From Cordia subcordata (taxonomy: Eukaryota > Streptophyta > Magnoliopsida > Boraginales > Cordiaceae), in assembly GCA_028554755.1 (NCBI GenBank), contig JAPTOF010000001.1:39885501-39949500 (forward strand): DNA of 64,000 nt, written 5' to 3'. The notes under the pieces were generated by a model. That model was given only the letters and a program-made list of their open reading frames with translations, searched no databases and was not told where the DNA came from. Shown piece by piece: positions 46,390-58,395 of the stretch. Within the stretch, counting starts at the first letter, position 1, and each line of letters starts with the position of its first letter. The translations under genes were made by a program, and so were the position numbers.

Positions 46390-48530
46390 CCACAGTCTGG
46401 GTCTTTTCAGTCTAAAATTTCTCCTATTTACATAGTAAAAGGGCCAAAAAAAAAAGAAAGAAATTAAAGAAAGAAAGAAACAAAGAAATCAATCTTCCCA
46501 TGTCAATGGACAATGATAATAGTGTTGGCAATGGGGTAAAGTAAGGAAGGGATTTATTAACCTCTATTTTGTACTTAATAAAAAAAAATTATGTCTTTAA
46601 TCCTATCATATACTTGGAACTTGAGTAATAAACGTCCAACACCATCATGTCTCTATCAAATGAAGAAACCCTACTCTGCATCTATGGGTACCGATCAATA
46701 ACGTCAACGGGGTGAAACCAAGTTAAAATCTCTATTTGTTAAAATCCCTACCTATTAACAACACATAAATAAATGCTAACACAAAAACGTTATAAAGTTT
46801 TGCTAAGAAGATTTAAATGTTGGTCTTCAAAGTGGTATAAGAAAGATTAACCAATAAATTAGAAAAATCATTAATATAATATTTACAATAAAATTATAAA
46901 ACTATATAATTAGATGAAAAATAAAAGACATTAGATATATACACATGTATCGCGGTGGTACGGGGCTAGGTCAATAAACCCCTACTCCTACCCGTCTCTG
47001 TACCGAGGTAGGGGCAAAAAACCCGCCCTACCCCAGATATAGGTTTTTAATAGAAAATCCCCGCCCTAACCCCTGTGGTGCTCCTGCAGAGGGGGGCTGA
47101 GTAGAGTAGATTGCAACACGAGGATACATGATACGCCTCATAACTAAGTAAAACTCTAAATTAGGGTCATTATTATAAGTGAAGGTTGAATAATTTCAAA
47201 AATTAAAATTAGTAGAAATGTATGAACTAAGTGAAGACACGATGATTTTACAAATGAACAATACACTAATTAGTACCTCCCTGACCTTTAGTGCAAGAAC
47301 TCTTGAAACCGATCCTTGATAAATGTAAATATTATATTGTTGATATATATTATTACTTCCTCCGAATAAAGAATAAGAACACAGAGAACATATTCACCCC
47401 TAACTCCAATTACTATCATTAACTTAAAAATAATAATACTTGATTTTAATGGTCAACCCGAATTATTTCCATTTCTTATAAATCACTATCGTATTATATC
47501 TCAAGGAAAATAGGATGTCACACCCCCTCAAATATTTCAACGTCTATCTCACACGACGTTCATTTTCAGACATTGCTTTGAGCCTTTCAAGCTTTTTTTC
47601 CTATTCCCATAACATCACCTTTTACCCATGCGTTGGTTGAAAAAGTAAAGAAAATCTTTGAAAAGTGGAAAACCTCACCAACCATATAAAGACTTGCTGG
47701 TGGGTTGCATTGTTTTTATGGGAACAAATGGAATGGCTTAAGATTTTTGTGATCATTTTGACTGAAACATCGTCAGGACATGGAATATCATACGTATATT
47801 CAAAAGGGAAACATGATGTGGTGATTCACGAGAGGAGATGGCAATTGATTAAGGTTTTTTTTTAGGTGACACAGCAAAAGCCTTGTTTCTCGACTGCTCC
47901 CACACAAATCATGCTTGCCCGATTCAGAATTTCTTTTGACTTCTATAGAATATTTGGCCCCACTAGAATTTGAACTTGGAATAAAGTTTTTTTGACATTT
48001 TGCTATGTGTTATAGCTCAATTGTTCGAGGTTGCATGAAGAAAGTGGGATCATTTTTGTTAAAGATAAAACAATAACAAAAATATTTGAGGTGATTTACA
48101 TAAGTTAAGGGTTGGACACGTCTTAAAAATTAAGTTCGATTCCAATTCCCTGTCTGGATTGAATGATCTAACTTATTTGGTAATTTGATTGTAGGATTAA
48201 TCTTTTTACTTGTTACCAATTGATGATCACACTCCATTAGATATTCAATGATAAAATTCTACTAATTAGGTTTATCTCGTATAAAAAAAGATATATTAAT
48301 AGACAAACCATCTTGACGTGGTGGCCACAAAAATTTGAGCTTTGATTAATTTTAGAGTGAAAGTCTGCCACTTGTTGTATGTAATTTAGAATTTAGATAG
48401 ATGTGGAGGATCATGGTACATCACCGTTGAATAAAAGCAGGCATTCTTGTGCCTTTACATAGGTAAAATCGTTGAACTAGGTCACTTAAATTAAAAAGGA
48501 AGCAAAAACCAAGTAACTTTGCTCTTAAGA
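46390..48530. other. Intergenic DNA with a GC-rich island
   Basis: No gene supported. At about 46950-47100 a C/G-rich island (CCCCTACTCCTACCCG, ACCCGCCCTACCCC, GAGGTAGGGGC) stands out from AT-rich surroundings and has self-complementary words, like the GC-rich interior of some plant transposons. Confidence 0.45.
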
Positions 48531-48880
48531 TTGATTGAAATTGTTGAGTAATGATTTATTGAGATTAAAATTCTAAATTCGAGTTAGTATTGATTGAAAT
48601 TGTTGAGTAATGATTTGTTGATATTAAAATTCTAAATTCGAGTTAGTGTCATCTCAATAAAAAATAATATTTGGTTTAAAACATACGTCAAAGTAATTCT
48701 TTATATGAAAATTTTGTACTCTTTCAATGAATTTAACATAATTTTACTGATTGTACATGAAAATTATGTACTCTTTCGATGAATTTAATATAATTTGACC
48801 CTGAGTAAACATGTTTGGGTCTGAAAATGTTACATTTGATGAGAGCACGTTTAGGTCTAGAAATATTATTCTGGTGAGCA
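48531..48880. repeat. Three consecutive local tandem duplications
   Basis: A 59-bp unit (TTGATTGAAATTGTTGAG...) at 48531 and 48590; then a ~52-bp unit (ATGAAAATTTTGTACTCTTTC) at 48705 and 48757; then a ~35-40-bp pair (CATGTTTGGGTCTGAAAATG / CACGTTTAGGTCTAGAAATA). Confidence 0.85.
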
Positions 48881-49513
48881 TTTCGAGACTTTTATCCTTC
48901 TTATCTTTTCCTTTGATACAGACATGTTAGATTTAGTCCATACATATTGCAAAAACATAAGCAGACTAGGCGTTTGTCTCATTAAATAAAGTCAACTAGA
49001 TAGATCTAAGAATAGTAAGTGTCTTAATTAAATTTCTATTTTTAAAATTATTCACATGGAACTTGTACAACCACTACATCGAACTTCTATTGAATTTTCA
49101 TCTACTAATGTGACAGTATACAATGATTACAATCTACATATAACGTTACGAGATGATTCAAATCCTTCTAGAAAAAGGTGAAAAGAAATCTCACACCATC
49201 ACCGACTAAATCACCTTTACACCAAGCAGAGCTTGTGGTAAGATTTGGTTGGAAGGAATTCAACAGTTCAAGATAGACAAATCTAACAGATGAAGAACTC
49301 AGAACAGTATCATTTATATTCCATATATATTAAAAAACATACATTTCCAAAAGCTTTAGCTTATAAAGTCAGAAGATATAGATATGGCTATGTAATACTT
49401 CTCTTTTTGGCTAACAACACCAATCACTATAGGTTGGTGATTACCTTGCTTTGCATACACCATAAATGGCAGAACCACAATAGAAACAACAACACTGAGA
49501 GGAAAACACAGAC

Positions 49514-49519
49514 TTTATT
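49514..49519 (-). terminator. Putative polyadenylation signal of the MAP3K gene
   Basis: AATAAA on the minus strand, about 210 bp after the stop codon, a usual plant 3' UTR distance. Confidence 0.45.
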
Positions 49520-49726
49520 TCCCTGGAAAAAACTGCCATAGATATGGACTTGGCTCGCTTCCCCGATCTGACAAGCTGATCCTCTCTGTCGATGTATCTA
49601 ATGCTCTGGAGACAACGCCCCTCCGGCCATTGAAATTCACCACCATCTGCTGTATCCATGTTCCATTACCCGTGCAAGAAAATGCTCAAACCATTTTTAA
49701 CCGTATGTTCAAAAATGATTGCGTAC

Positions 49727-52700
49727 TTATTTTCCGGGCGAGACAAACTTTAGTCGGTCTTTGTATCGGTTCACAATTGGGTTCTTAGGAGATGAGACTA
49801 CACCTGCTTGTCGCATCATCTCTGCAAAATCCAAAAACATATCGTTAAGCAAAAAGTTTGAATTGTATGCTTGTTAGAAGTTCATTGACATTGGCAGAAA
49901 TTTTAGTGCTTGAAGCACTTTAAAACATATATAAAGGACTACTTCCAATGTAAATACAACTTTAAGAAATAGAAATTGAAGAGCAAGGAATAGCTACACG
50001 GAATAAAAGGAGTTCAAAATGCATATGGTTCAGATGTCAGTGTGCAACTAATAAGAGCAGAAAATGATAAAGGAATATTATTGAAGGAGAGAAGGAAAGA
50101 CAAATTTGTACATGAATTTGATTCAAGTTGAGAAGGAACTCTTTAAATTAAACACTGTGATACACTTGACATGTCTAGTAAATTGAAAGCATCCAAAAAG
50201 CTTCAACCACTTCCATTCACAAAATAAACGTGCAACTTAAAGACGTTTTATCTGGATTTGTTTGCTTACTTTACCCCATTCACAAAATAAATGGTGCAAT
50301 TTAAAGACATTTTATCTGGATTGGGTTGCTTACTTTATGGCATACCTCAAAGGAAGTCAGGAAAAAGAGCTCAAGATGATGAGATAATGGAGCTTGTCCA
50401 CAAAATTTAACACCTTTGCAAATAAGGCAAGCCAGGCATTTGAGATGTATGCCATGTAAATTTATTTCTGAGGCATAAACTTTCAATGACCCATCTAAAT
50501 TAGGCTTATATCCATTTTCAAAATAGACCAAAAGTTCTGAGATAAACAGGATTACCTATTTATTATATCTAAAGTAGGCTTTTGTCCAGCTTGGAGATAG
50601 ACCGAAGTTCTAAGATAAAGTAAATCACCTATTTATTACACTTTTTTTTATCAAAACCTTCTTCCAAGTTTATCCAAGTCTCAATTTCATAACGCCTTAT
50701 AATAAAAGCAATTATGACGATTATACTTTCTTATGATTGTCATTTTTTTCAATTAAATCACTGACTATATACTAAAGCAGCTGAATAAATTCGCAATCAT
50801 GTGAAAGATAGACTACAAAACAACTTGCCTCTTTTCATCTCAAGTTCTTCATCGAGCTCTTCTTTCCATCTTCTTTGTCTCTCAGAAAAGCTTAGACTAA
50901 TCAACAAAAGATAAATTAATCACAATATATACCGTGGAGCTCAAAAGTCCGTTAAGCAGTACTAGTTAATTAAGCATAGGCTATGTTTTAACTTACCTTG
51001 GACTTAGTGGTACATCCTGAGAATCAAGAAGCTCTTTCCGTTCATTTCGCTCAGGTGACTTAACTTCCAAGGGGACTTGATAGTTTGAAGAACCAATATT
51101 TGATAGACGTTTTGAATAACTTGTGCTTGAAGTATAGGCATTTTCAACAGCAGATGAAAGCCTTCTGCGAATCACCCTACTAGGTGACTTGCTTTTAGGA
51201 GGTAAGTTAAAATTAGTTGATATGTTTTCCTTGTTTCCAGTGCCTAGTTTACTTGAAAAACCAGAAGCATTCAGTGAATTGTAAAATTCTTCATACAGAG
51301 GAGTCTGCAGCTTCTTCAAATCTAGAGCCTAAATAGACAAAGATAGTATCATTCATCAATTTTGCTAGGAATAGTTTTATACGGGACTGTCTCATGGCTA
51401 GTTGTATTATGCAACGGACATGGGTAGCATGCATACCTTTTCATCCAGGAAAGCCCTTATCTTCGACTCTGTTACTTCATCATCATCCTCAGCAGCTAAT
51501 TGCCCACTTGGAAATGTGAAAATATCGTCCTTGCTGGACATTCTCAGGCTGTCACTAGGCTTATGACTAGCCTCAATGGAGACTAGGCTTTTTCTGTTTT
51601 TCTCCAACTCTGGACTTTCATCAAACTTGCAGTGCCAATCATCATCATTTGGTTCACACATAGGATTAAAACTCTGGGACAGAAACACATTTTTTTATAT
51701 AGTCTTTTATTGTGAAAATATCCTCACTTGAAACGGGCATGAAAATCTTTTACTACCTTATTAATATCATCTGTCAGCAAGTGGGAACCAAATTTCATTG
51801 ATGCGCCAACTACAAGGTCATCTTTATCATCTATTTGACACATATCATCGTCAAAGTTGCTGGACTGCCAAAGGTAGCCTTTCCGCGAGTACTTCCCATG
51901 ATGAATGGTTGAACACTTCAAAGAATCCACCTCGCAGAAATCCTTTAGACCATTGCAGGTCATCCTTCCATCATAGTTCATTCTGCCACAATAAGGCATC
52001 CTCAGGTCATAATTACAAGCAGCTCATCACAAGGAATTACCTGACATCCAGAATCAGTGATGACAAAATGCTTACGATTTCTTAAGTTCCATCCCCAGTT
52101 CGGTTGTCCGGTTTCTAGAGATATCCTGCTGATTTTGATCTCATTTATAAGCAAAAACAATAGAAAGAGTTGAAGAATTCAAAGAAAAAAAAAAATTAGA
52201 AAAGCTTAAAGCAAAAGCCAACCACAGTTGAAGTCCGGTAAGCTGGAGGGGTTCCCTGACATTCTCCAGTTACAAACGGATGCTGCAGAATGAGGAAAGA
52301 TTTTAAAACAGATCTCAATCACGAGCTCCAATATGTAATGTTATGGTCTAGACACCAATTAAATACTGCACAACAGCTCTAAACCACAAATAATTTACTC
52401 CAGGGGAAGCCAGCACTTGAGCACTACCTGTAGCAAATCTGATGCAGCAGGCCTTAGATGCGGTTCTCTGCCACAATTTTATATTCAGATGTTAGACTTA
52501 GTAGGGAAGAGGGGACGAGTGGCACAGGCAACTAGAGCGAAAGGGATATAGGAAACAATCATTGTAGAATCCAACCCAATAAGCCATCTTGAGGATTGCA
52601 AAGTACCCAAGCATATATGGGCAGGGCAATAAAGAAGAAAAGTAAAGCATAAACCAAAATATCAGAACATACTTCTGTAGACACATTAACAGAAAGTCCT

Positions 52701-55700
52701 TTGCCTCAGCAGAAAGATGCTCAGGGATGGGAGGATGAGATTTAGTTGTCCCTATGTGGAACAGTGCAGCAACCTACAAACATAACCAAAAGTTAACAAA
52801 ACCAACATAAGTTTTGTGCCACAAGCTTTCGAGAACAACTTCCCTGCTTATTCTAATGAGCATTAGCATGCAAAGTGGAGATTTATTTACCTCTTGATAC
52901 TGTTGACTCCAAGGAGGCTTTCCAGTAGCCATCTCGATAATGGTGCATCCGACACTCCATATATCAGCAGAGCTAGTTCATAAGGAAAATTCATGAACCT
53001 CAAGGTAAATAGATTAGGGACGAAAGAAAATATAAGTGCTCTCAGGTGGAAGGACCACGAAAAAAAAAATACTTCATAAACAAGATAAGTACGTGGTTCA
53101 GAACTTCGAGCAAAGTGAACTGGAGAAGAAACTAAGTGAGTAGCAGTTAGTGGAAAAGAAATTGCAACATCTGTTTCGGCAGATGGAGCAAACAGAAATA
53201 GCAGACCCCAAATAGTGTGGCAAGAACTAGCTAATGTAGGTAGTGATGTAAACTGTGTCACAATGTGGTTGCTGTTTTTTGTACCATATTGTTTTTATAG
53301 ATACTATTCCTTTTAGTGAAATCGAACTTGATCTAATAGAAACTATACGTGACTCAACCTCAATCCTCCCATCGAGTTATGGTCAAGATTGTTCTTGTAA
53401 GGACTTCATCCCTAATCAAACTGATTCCAAGCTTTGAAACTCAAGTAGCAATCCTTTAACTCAGTCAATTTAAGCCACTCAAGCAACAGATGTATCACAC
53501 TAGTTCAGCTCTATCATACCTCTAGTCTTATCATACTGTTGGTGTAATTGCAATACCCAACACTATGTGTGGCAAAAAAGAATCAGACAATTAATCTGCA
53601 TGAGTTATTGGTGAACCACATTTGGCATGGATTAAAATTGCTAGACTGACTATGATGGAGAAGACCTAAACTGTAAATAGTCTATAAAAACTTAAAGCCT
53701 TAGCCACGATTTCTGAGCTCTTGAATATACATTTCTTAGGAGATTAAGGGGCTGAAAATAATTAAGGACATGAAAAGGATTAGTCCCAGCCAAATGATAT
53801 GACAAGGAGAACTTCTGTTACTCGGTCGCACAGATTTTGATCCTACACTGTACTCTCAAGGCTCATACTACTATATTGAGCTACTCAAGGGATGATGAAG
53901 TTTATGAGAAACAGACATGCATGGTATGTTTTCACTCACAAGTTATGTCCAGTTTGGAGGATAACTTCAGGAGCCATCCAGTAGGGGGTGCCCTTCATTG
54001 ACTTGGCACCAGTCATGGTGGCCTGCAGCAGCATAGTTACCCCAATAATACTGATATTTTCTGACAGAAACTAGCAAAAACTAAAATATAATTTAAGGGA
54101 AATATATTCATACCAGTTCCACAACTTTCTTGGATGCCCCAAAGTCTGCAAGTTTAATGCATCCTTTATTATCAACAAGTATATTTGCTCCCTGAATGAA
54201 GTGGACAAATTAATACCTCAGAGCATGACATGGGTTGCACTGTGTCCAGCAACATGAAATTAATAAAGTCATATGCATATTACCTTTATATCCCTGTGCA
54301 TAATCCCATTCTTATGCAAGTATTCCAACCCCAGCAGTAGTTGTTTTGTATACATTCTAATAACCTGATTAGCACAAGCACAAAGGACCAAAAGGAAATC
54401 AAAGAGATTCCAAAACTATAAAGATCAATTTCCTGTAGTTTTACAGTGACATATTCAATAGCATATGCCTTCTACACATTATTATGAAGAGATTACCGCC
54501 AAATGAGCGAAAGCCAAAAGTCCATTCTTTGAAACAGTTGTGTCAAAACTAATAATTGACTAACAAGTAAAACAGATACTGGTAAGAATTCCAATACTTA
54601 AGCAAGCAGCAATCACTTACAGACTCTGGGAAAGATCCGAATTTCCCAAGGAGTGATGAGATGGAACCACCTGGAACAAATTCTAACAGTATATTCAACG
54701 ATTCTTCCTCTCTAGCAGTCCCCAAATATCTCTGATCAACAAATCAACAAAGTGTTACAAACAACCGTATACAATCCTTTACATAATTGGCTTATAAGTC
54801 TACTCACCACAATGTTTGGATGTGACAAATTTTTCAACAGATTCACTTCTTCTTCAAGCTCTCTAATATGCGCCTAACAATTCAAATGCATGTGAATTCA
54901 GTCAAATTACACGCCTCCTAAATAAACTGAAACAAGACAAAAAATTAACAGAAAGTGCATAATTGGCATCTTCTACAAACTTAAGGCCAGAGAACATCAT
55001 ACCCAAATTTAAAAATAAAGAGAATCAAACGCCACTAAAATAGTATTTTACACCTATCACATGCATATACGAAAAGTTGAATTGTTAACATATGCTAGAA
55101 CAGATCACGAGATATTCAATTGAATACTCAAAATGAATTTTTTTTTTTAAATAAAATGAAAGGTTTGGTAGATATAAAATCAAAAAAAATACCCAAAGAA
55201 ATTTTTTTTTGAGTTAAAAAAAGTTCAGTCAATTAAAACTTTAATCTAAATAAAGAAAAGAATTTGAACTAAGAAAACTAGCTAAAAATTTAAATTCATT
55301 CTTTACCTGCGTTCTCTCTTTCGAAGCACTATTAGCAGCTATCGAAACCTGCATTAATTAAAACAAAACTACATTAAATAAGTATCGTATACTAAGTCAC
55401 ATATATTTACATATATGAGAGTGTCTTTACGAAAATTTACCTCCTTAATAGCAAGTAATTCTCCGGAATCGAGATTCATGCCCATATAAACCCTACCAAA
55501 CGCACCGCATCCAATCAATTCACCTTTCCGCCACCGGATCGGCGCCGGCACGTCTTTCTTAGCCTCGCTTTTCGGAACTGGCGGAAGGGCCGGAATATTC
55601 GGAGTATTCGAGAAGATTCCGATTCGCGATTTACGGATGCTGGAGCCGATCTTCTCCATGAAGCCTCCGACGAAGCTGCCATTTTCGGAGTCGCCGGAGG

Positions 55701-55746
55701 GCTTGAACACCAGAGATCGCCGAACTGAACCAATAAAATCTTGCAT
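49727..55746 (-). CDS. ANP/NPK1-like: NPK1/ANP-type MAP kinase kinase kinase, 17 exons, with two single-base indels
   Basis: Serine/threonine MAP3K of the plant ANP1/NPK1 family, which acts above MKK6-MPK4-type cascades in cytokinesis and oxidative-stress signalling. Exons (high to low): 55746-55441, 55348-55307, 54873-54808, 54731-54622, 54364-54284, 54191-54114, 54022-53940, 52972-52891, 52773-52673, 52467-52427, 52282-52223, 52125-52076 (3 bp ambiguous), 52000-51757, 51673-51437, 51328-50997, 50896-50829, 49821-49727. Total 2,076 bp, 691 codons plus stop, as for tobacco NPK1. The N-terminus [14 protein letters not shown] is diagnostic. Kinase motifs: [44 protein letters not shown]. The tail has [18 protein letters not shown] and ends VSPGK. 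Exon 4 is one base short and exon 10 one base long relative to the family frame; if real, the frame fails after the kinase domain. Confidence 0.93.
50829..50896 (-). other. Penultimate MAP3K exon followed by a GC-AG intron
   Basis: The exon encodes [20 protein letters not shown], a predicted coiled coil. Its 3' boundary reads AGAG|GCAAGT, a good non-canonical GC donor, and the next exon starts in phase with EMMRQAG. All other introns of the gene start with GT. Confidence 0.8.
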
Positions 55747-56010
55747 TTGAGGGGCGGAAACGTAATATCTTGAAAATTTAGGGGTTAGATTAGGTTATTT
55801 TAGGGTTTTGTTTGTGAAGGGTTTGAAGTGGAGAGTATGAAGAGTGAGTGATAAAGAAGATGAAGAGAGAGAGGAGGGAAAGAGAAGAGAGAGATGCGAT
55901 TTTGAAAAAATAAAATAATAGGAGATATGAACGGCATTGTCGAATAATATTTCTAATATTTGTAATTTGGCCCATATTGTTTGGGTTATTCCAATTTTGG
56001 CCCATTATAT
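55747..56010 (-). promoter_or_regulatory. 5' leader and promoter of the MAP3K gene, with two site II (TGGGCC) motifs
   Basis: On the minus strand a CT-rich leader (about 55850-55905) lies just upstream of the ATG. Two TGGGCC elements (GGCCCA on the plus strand at 55969-55974 and 55999-56004) are exactly 30 bp apart. TGGGCC/T elements are bound by TCP factors in promoters of proliferation genes, which fits a cytokinesis kinase. Binding here is inferred. Confidence 0.5.
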
Positions 56011-56430
56011 TTTTTCTGTTCAATGGGGACACCAGTTTGGTTTTTTTAATTTTTTTTTGGTCATTCATCATATTAGTCCTTTGTGAGTTAGTAAAAAAAA
56101 AATCTGCTGTATGTTTACTTGGACTTTTTTTAATTTGATTTCCAATAGTATGAAAGTTACATTACGACTCATCAATATTTCACAAAGGTCATCAAATTAA
56201 CTTAATCCCGATGTTATCATTTTGTTAAATTTGAAAAAAGAAAACGCAATGTGAAGAACCATGTGATGTTGTTGGTGTTTTTATTTCATATTTTGTGTAA
56301 TTTTCATATAATTAAAAATTAATTAGTTTTATTGAAAAGATATTTATTTATTAAGAATATATTTCAATCAATACATAACTTTACAACCAATATATGAACA
56401 CAGAACCACACCAAACAACACGAGTACTAA

Positions 56431-56931
56431 GGCCATTTCCAACACCTTATCTATTTTTTTTCCTATATGGAGGGAGTTTTCATTCATTTTTTTATATTTA
56501 GATACTTTTTATTTTAATTTCACTTTAACAACTTCTTTACTTTCAATCAAACCCCCATTTCAAGAATTCCCTCTTTTACTTTAACTCCAACAACTCTCTT
56601 ATCTCAAAAACCTCTAGTTTTATATCTTTTTCTTATTTTCGTTAAACACATTTTTTTTATTTTTATGTTATCCATTTTTCTTTATTATATATTAAATAAT
56701 TTTTAATTAATTATAATAAATTATTAATTATTAATTTTTTAACATTATAAATTTTAAGGGGTTGAAAAGGGAGTTAATTTGAGCTCGCTTATCCATGGGG
56801 AAACAAAAAAATCAAAAAAGGGCCCCTAAAATTGAAGGGGTGGGATAGGGGTGCTATTGGAACTCGCTTCTCTTTTCGCACCCTCTAAATTTAGTTTAGG
56901 GGGTCATTTAAGGGGCTTGTTGGAGATGGCC
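56431..56931. mobile_element. MITE with GGCCATYTCCAACA termini
   Basis: Inverted ends GGCCATTTCCAACA and TGTTGGAGATGGCC enclose about 500 bp of AT-rich DNA without coding capacity. Inside are repeats like ACTCCAACAACTC. A clean target duplication was not found (left TAA, right CAA), so the superfamily is unsettled. It lies about 450 bp upstream of the MAP3K promoter region. Confidence 0.65.
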
Positions 56932-58395
56932 CAAGGGCCAAGAAACAAAAAACAACCCCCTCTCCTAGATTGTACAGGAAGTTGTACTAAACATAAGCAC
57001 TTGAAACTCAATCTAAAAACTGTAACAGCGACAAGCAACAGGAAGCAAAAAAAGATGCCATAAAAGAATGAGTTGAACGGGACTCATCAAGCCAAACAAA
57101 GGCTGGGCCCAGGAAATTTGAATCCTACATGGCCTAAACATCCTCATAAGTAAGATGGATCCTCTAGACCTTAGACTTGAACAAGTGGTATAATAGACCA
57201 CTCAATCACCTTTGCAACCAAGACCGAACTCGAAAAGAAGAACACGCTGACTCTCAAACTACCTGCAAAAGCTTGCACCACCTGGAAGAACCACATGCCA
57301 AAATCTCACATTTGAAAAGAACAAACACATGTGCAAGATCAACGATCAAATCTGAAAGAGAGAAGCAAATAAGTGCCAGAACTAAAATGGCCTCAATGAA
57401 CACCCATGAACACCAAACAATGGTGGAAACAATACAAGCACCAGTATCAACTAAGAATACTAGAACAAGACATAAAACGAAGATACTGGAATAGCGTAAT
57501 TCTATTCCAAATCTGGTATTATTATATCCTACATAAATAATCTGGGGTAGAACACTAACAACCAACCAAAAGGAAAAAAGAGAATGAAAATACAGAAAAA
57601 AGAAGCAAGACCACTGGCTGAAGGCCGGGGCTTGCGATAGTTTATTGATGCTTTGCAGTGAGAGATAAGGGAGGGAGAAAGAGAAAAGAGTTACACGGAA
57701 ATAAGGGAGTTACACATCAACGTACCACCTTGTAAATTAACTAGAGAGATATATCATTGATTTAAATTTCAATTATTGAATTCTCAAATATAACTGCAAT
57801 TAGTGATAAACTGAAAAAATAACAAGGGCAAATGAAGATATTTTGTAATAATTGATCTATGAGATTATAACTTCGGTTTTGATTTAATTACGACCGCTAC
57901 AATTAGAGGGCATTTTCTGTCATAAATTTTATGAAGAATTGATCACATAATAAAATGCAATGGATGGTTGATTGATAACATACATTAAGAAAAATAGTAT
58001 TAGCACTTTTGACAATGAAGTTACGATACATCATTATCAAAGCATGAAAGCTTGTAAAAAATAATTATAAACTTAGAAGTCATAATATAATTTTCAGATC
58101 ATATCAGTGTAATTTCATCATTACCTTACCCATTATCTTCAAGATTTCAAATAAGCATATAACAAACACAGTATAAGAAACAATCCATATAGAGAAAATG
58201 GAAACAAGGAACCAGGAAAAAAGAAATAATAGCCAAATTATTCTTTGTAAATTTCACTAGGTAGACCAATTCAACACTCTACAACAAAATGATACACAAT
58301 GATCATGGCCTAGGAGGAAAAATTCATTTTAATACAGAAAAAGAAAAAGAAACAAATATGCTGTGAAGCTGAAAATATGTGAGCACTCACTTGAC
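56932..58395. other. Intergenic DNA without a supported gene
   Basis: The 56932-57560 part is CA-rich with frames on both strands but no recognisable domain; its composition resembles 2470-3300. The rest, up to 58395, probably includes the 3' UTR of the GPI-anchored protein gene. Confidence 0.45.

Noticed and set aside
51798..52085. 95-codon plus-strand frame
   Set aside because: Antisense shadow of MAP3K exons 12-13, which have family similarity and phased splice sites.
53255..53437. 60-codon plus-strand frame in the large MAP3K intron
   Set aside because: No domain and located in an intron with good splice borders.
57177..57565. Overlapping frames of about 100 codons on both strands
   Set aside because: Composition-driven by CA-rich DNA; no recognisable motif and no splice context.
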